Assembly: GCA_014649555.1 (NCBI GenBank)
Contig: BMTG01000014.1
Coordinates: 140,555 to 204,554 of the forward strand
Source of the DNA: Streptomyces globisporus
GTDB taxonomy: Bacteria > Actinomycetota > Actinomycetes > Streptomycetales > Streptomycetaceae
Reading direction: 5' to 3'
DNA: 64,000 nt
This document shows positions 62,618 through 64,000 of the stretch, piece by piece (within the stretch, counting starts at the first letter, position 1; each line of letters begins with the position of its first letter). A program made the translations under genes and the position numbers. The notes under the pieces are model-generated. The model was not told the origin of the DNA. It was given only the letters and a program-made list of their open reading frames with translations, and made no database searches.

Positions 62618-62688
62618 GCGGGTGTAGTTTAATGGTAGAACATGAGCTTCCCAAGCTCAGAGCGCGAGTTCGATTCTCGTCACCCGCT
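62618..62688 (+). tRNA. tRNA-Gly (anticodon CCC)
   Basis: Acceptor GCGGGTG pairs with CACCCGC. The anticodon arm is TGAGC, loop TTCCCAA, GCTCA, giving anticodon CCC. The T arm contains GTTCGATTC. No CCA encoded after the discriminator T. Total 71 bases. Confidence 0.95.
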
Positions 62689-62696
62689 CTTTCATG

Positions 62697-62727
62697 AAGG
62701 CCCAGGTCAGCGACCTGGGCCTTTCTT
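62697..62727 (+). terminator. Terminator of tRNA-Gly
   Basis: AAGGCCCAGGTC, loop AGC, GACCTGGGCCTT then TCTT: perfect 12-bp stem eight bases after the tRNA. Confidence 0.9.
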
Positions 62728-62854
62728 GTGTTCGGGGTCAGCCCGAGGTGTGGAGGCTGTGGGGACGGCTGGAACTACGGGGTTGCCCACGAGCGTGGTG
62801 TTCTAGCGTGTCCGGTGGTGAAGGGCGACAGCTGACGTACGGGGAGGGCTTCCA

Positions 62855-63295
62855 GTGGGTGACGGGGCAGCGCTGGCGGACCGGATAGCCGAGCGGCGGG
62901 CCGGGGTCGGGGACCCGGGGGCGCTCGTGGGTGAGCTGCGGCGGGCCCTCGTGCTCGTGCCGTATGACCGGGGCGGGTTGTGGACCGCCGAGTTCGGGGG
63001 GATCCGGTGGGTGTGCGGGTTCACCGATGAGGCGGCGTTGGCCCGGTTCGCCGAGGAGCGGGCTGTGGTGGAGGGGACTGCCGGGGCCGCCTCGCGGAGT
63101 TGGGAGTATGCCGTGTTCCGGGGGGCTCGGTTGCTGGATGAGGTCATCCCCGCCATGGGGGTGCCGGCCGGCGTCGCGGTGAACGCGGCCGACCCGGACG
63201 GTTCGATGCTGTTTCCGCCGGTGGTGGGGATCGTGCCGGATGCCGTCGCCGTCGATGCCGATGTCGACGTACCCAGCGGGGGGCGGGGGCTGTGA
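62855..63295 (+). CDS. SseB-like protein at a WXG100 locus
   Basis: 146 residues. The region VGELRRALVLVPYDRGGLWT, AEFGGIRWVCGFTDEAALAR fits the SseB N-terminal domain (type III/VII-associated, no catalytic site). GGGAGGG lies six bases before the GTG. Overlaps the next gene by GTGA. In Streptomyces such proteins are found upstream of WXG100-like and toxin genes. Confidence 0.7.
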   Translation: MGDGAALADRIAERRAGVGDPGALVGELRRALVLVPYDRGGLWTAEFGGIRWVCGFTDEAALARFAEERAVVEGTAGAASRSWEYAVFRGARLLDEVIPAMGVPAGVAVNAADPDGSMLFPPVVGIVPDAVAVDADVDVPSGGRGL

Positions 63296-63945
63296 GCGGT
63301 GCGGGGGCCGAAGACCTCAACGTCGATCCGGTCAGCCTTCAGAAGATCACCAGCGGGCTGCGCGGGGCCGTGGCCGAGCTGAAGGAGATCGGCGACGGCA
63401 CGGGCGCCGTGCTGGGCAAGGGGCTGTCCGAGCTGTCGATGACCGGGATGGAGGCCGGGCATCACGGGTTGTCGGTGGACTTCGAGGACTTCTGCGAGCG
63501 GTGGGAGTGGGGGGTGCGGGCGCTGGTCCAGGACGCCAACGCGATCGCGGCCAAGCTCGGGCTGGCGGCGGGGATCGTGTGGGAGGAGGACCAGTACGTC
63601 CAGGGCACGATGAAGATCGCCGTGAACGCGGGCGTCGGGAACCCGCATGCCTCGGAGGACGAGATCGTCAAGCAGGGCTGGGGCGATGTGCTCACCCCGG
63701 ACTATCTGAGCCCCGACTACAGCCGTGAGTCGTTCGAGCGGGCATCGGACGAGGCCGGGCAGACCTGGAAAGACACCGGGCGGGCGCTCGTCACGGAAGG
63801 GAACGGGGGACGGCAGGCGGAGCAGCTGAACGAGCTGTTCGGTGTGGATCAGCAGGCGTTCGACCGGTCCGTGGACGACATGTTCGGGCCCTCACCCGAG
63901 GAGCGTGCCCGGCAGCAGGAGCAGCAGGGCGGCGGGGGGAACTAG
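63292..63945 (+). CDS. WXG100/ESX-like helical protein
   Basis: 217 residues. N-terminal helical hairpin of the ESX type: LNVDPVSLQKITSGLRGAVA through GLSVDFEDFCERWEWGVRAL (WEW at the position of the WxG-like turn). C-terminal tail is Glu/Gln/Gly-rich. Translationally coupled to the SseB-like gene. Such proteins act as substrates or chaperones of the type VII secretion system, often with a toxin gene next to them. Any toxin lies beyond the right edge. Confidence 0.68.
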   Translation: MSGAGAEDLNVDPVSLQKITSGLRGAVAELKEIGDGTGAVLGKGLSELSMTGMEAGHHGLSVDFEDFCERWEWGVRALVQDANAIAAKLGLAAGIVWEEDQYVQGTMKIAVNAGVGNPHASEDEIVKQGWGDVLTPDYLSPDYSRESFERASDEAGQTWKDTGRALVTEGNGGRQAEQLNELFGVDQQAFDRSVDDMFGPSPEERARQQEQQGGGGN

Positions 63946-64000
63946 GCCGTGTTTTGAAAGTGGGCTTCGTCCTTCGTCCCACATCGTGATGATCTAGGTG

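Noticed and set aside
62618-62688. tRNA-Gly as an integration site
   Set aside because: No repeat of its 3' end and no integrase gene was found in the window.

Overview
The window is high-GC actinobacterial chromosome and almost certainly Streptomyces. Supporting signs are GC-rich third codon positions, frequent GTG starts, four-base ATGA/GTGA stop-start overlaps, HAIR heat-shock operators, a 14-bp parS site of the Streptomyces type, tandem family 19 chitinases with the chitin-inducible promoter element, and a copy of the dispersed GGAGGGGCTTG hairpin repeat seen in many Streptomyces genomes. Most of it looks like core chromosome (purA, the kynurenine genes, fbaA, pyrE, clpB, dnaK-grpE-dnaJ-hspR, dcd), interrupted by accessory blocks.

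Layout. 1-5.9 kb is accessory: the start of a secreted DUF3494 protein, a PucR-type regulator, a DNA polymerase sliding-clamp paralogue and two tandem GH19 chitinases. 5.9-31.7 kb is mainly housekeeping: purA, a degenerate lipid-kinase-like protein, a P450, a two-component system, a kynA-kynU-formamidase operon, an MFS pump, two PLP enzymes, fbaA, pyrE with a parS palindrome just downstream, galM, a membrane-anchored SRPBCC protein, a membrane-fused spermidine-synthase-like enzyme, two tandem tiny Gly/Ser-rich membrane proteins that share an identical 36-nt leader hairpin, YbjN and clpB.

32.3-34.7 kb is the most unusual stretch. A secreted small protein carries five GDIAW-type repeats and is translationally coupled to a protein that resembles a Rieske domain without its histidine ligands. 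A LuxR-type regulator is divergent from them. A perfect 11-bp inverted repeat lies in the shared control region, and a decayed second copy of the regulator follows. I know of no described system with this make-up; a secreted multi-copy peptide signal with a cognate regulator is an inference.

34.8-47.6 kb is a complete class V lanthipeptide gene cluster of the lexapeptide (lxm) type on the minus strand: precursor, flavoprotein Cys decarboxylase, LxmX-, LxmK- and LxmY-type synthetase subunits, N-methyltransferase, paired M16 peptidases, F420-dependent reductase and a two-gene ABC transporter. A divergent one-piece ABC exporter completes it. Nearly every junction is a stop-start overlap, so the genes should be translated as one coupled unit. 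Two regulators follow (48.4-49.9 kb).

50-55 kb holds the heat-shock operon dnaK-grpE-dnaJ-hspR with HAIR operators; clpB at 31.7 kb has one too, so HspR encoded here should control both. 55-64 kb contains a sugar transferase, an EtfD-like membrane Fe-S oxidoreductase, a lipoprotein with FG-GAP-like repeats, a Yip1-type membrane protein, a phosphoribosyltransferase-dcd pair, a zinc-ribbon microprotein, tRNA-Gly(CCC), and at the right edge an SseB-like plus WXG100-like pair that may open a type VII/polymorphic toxin locus.
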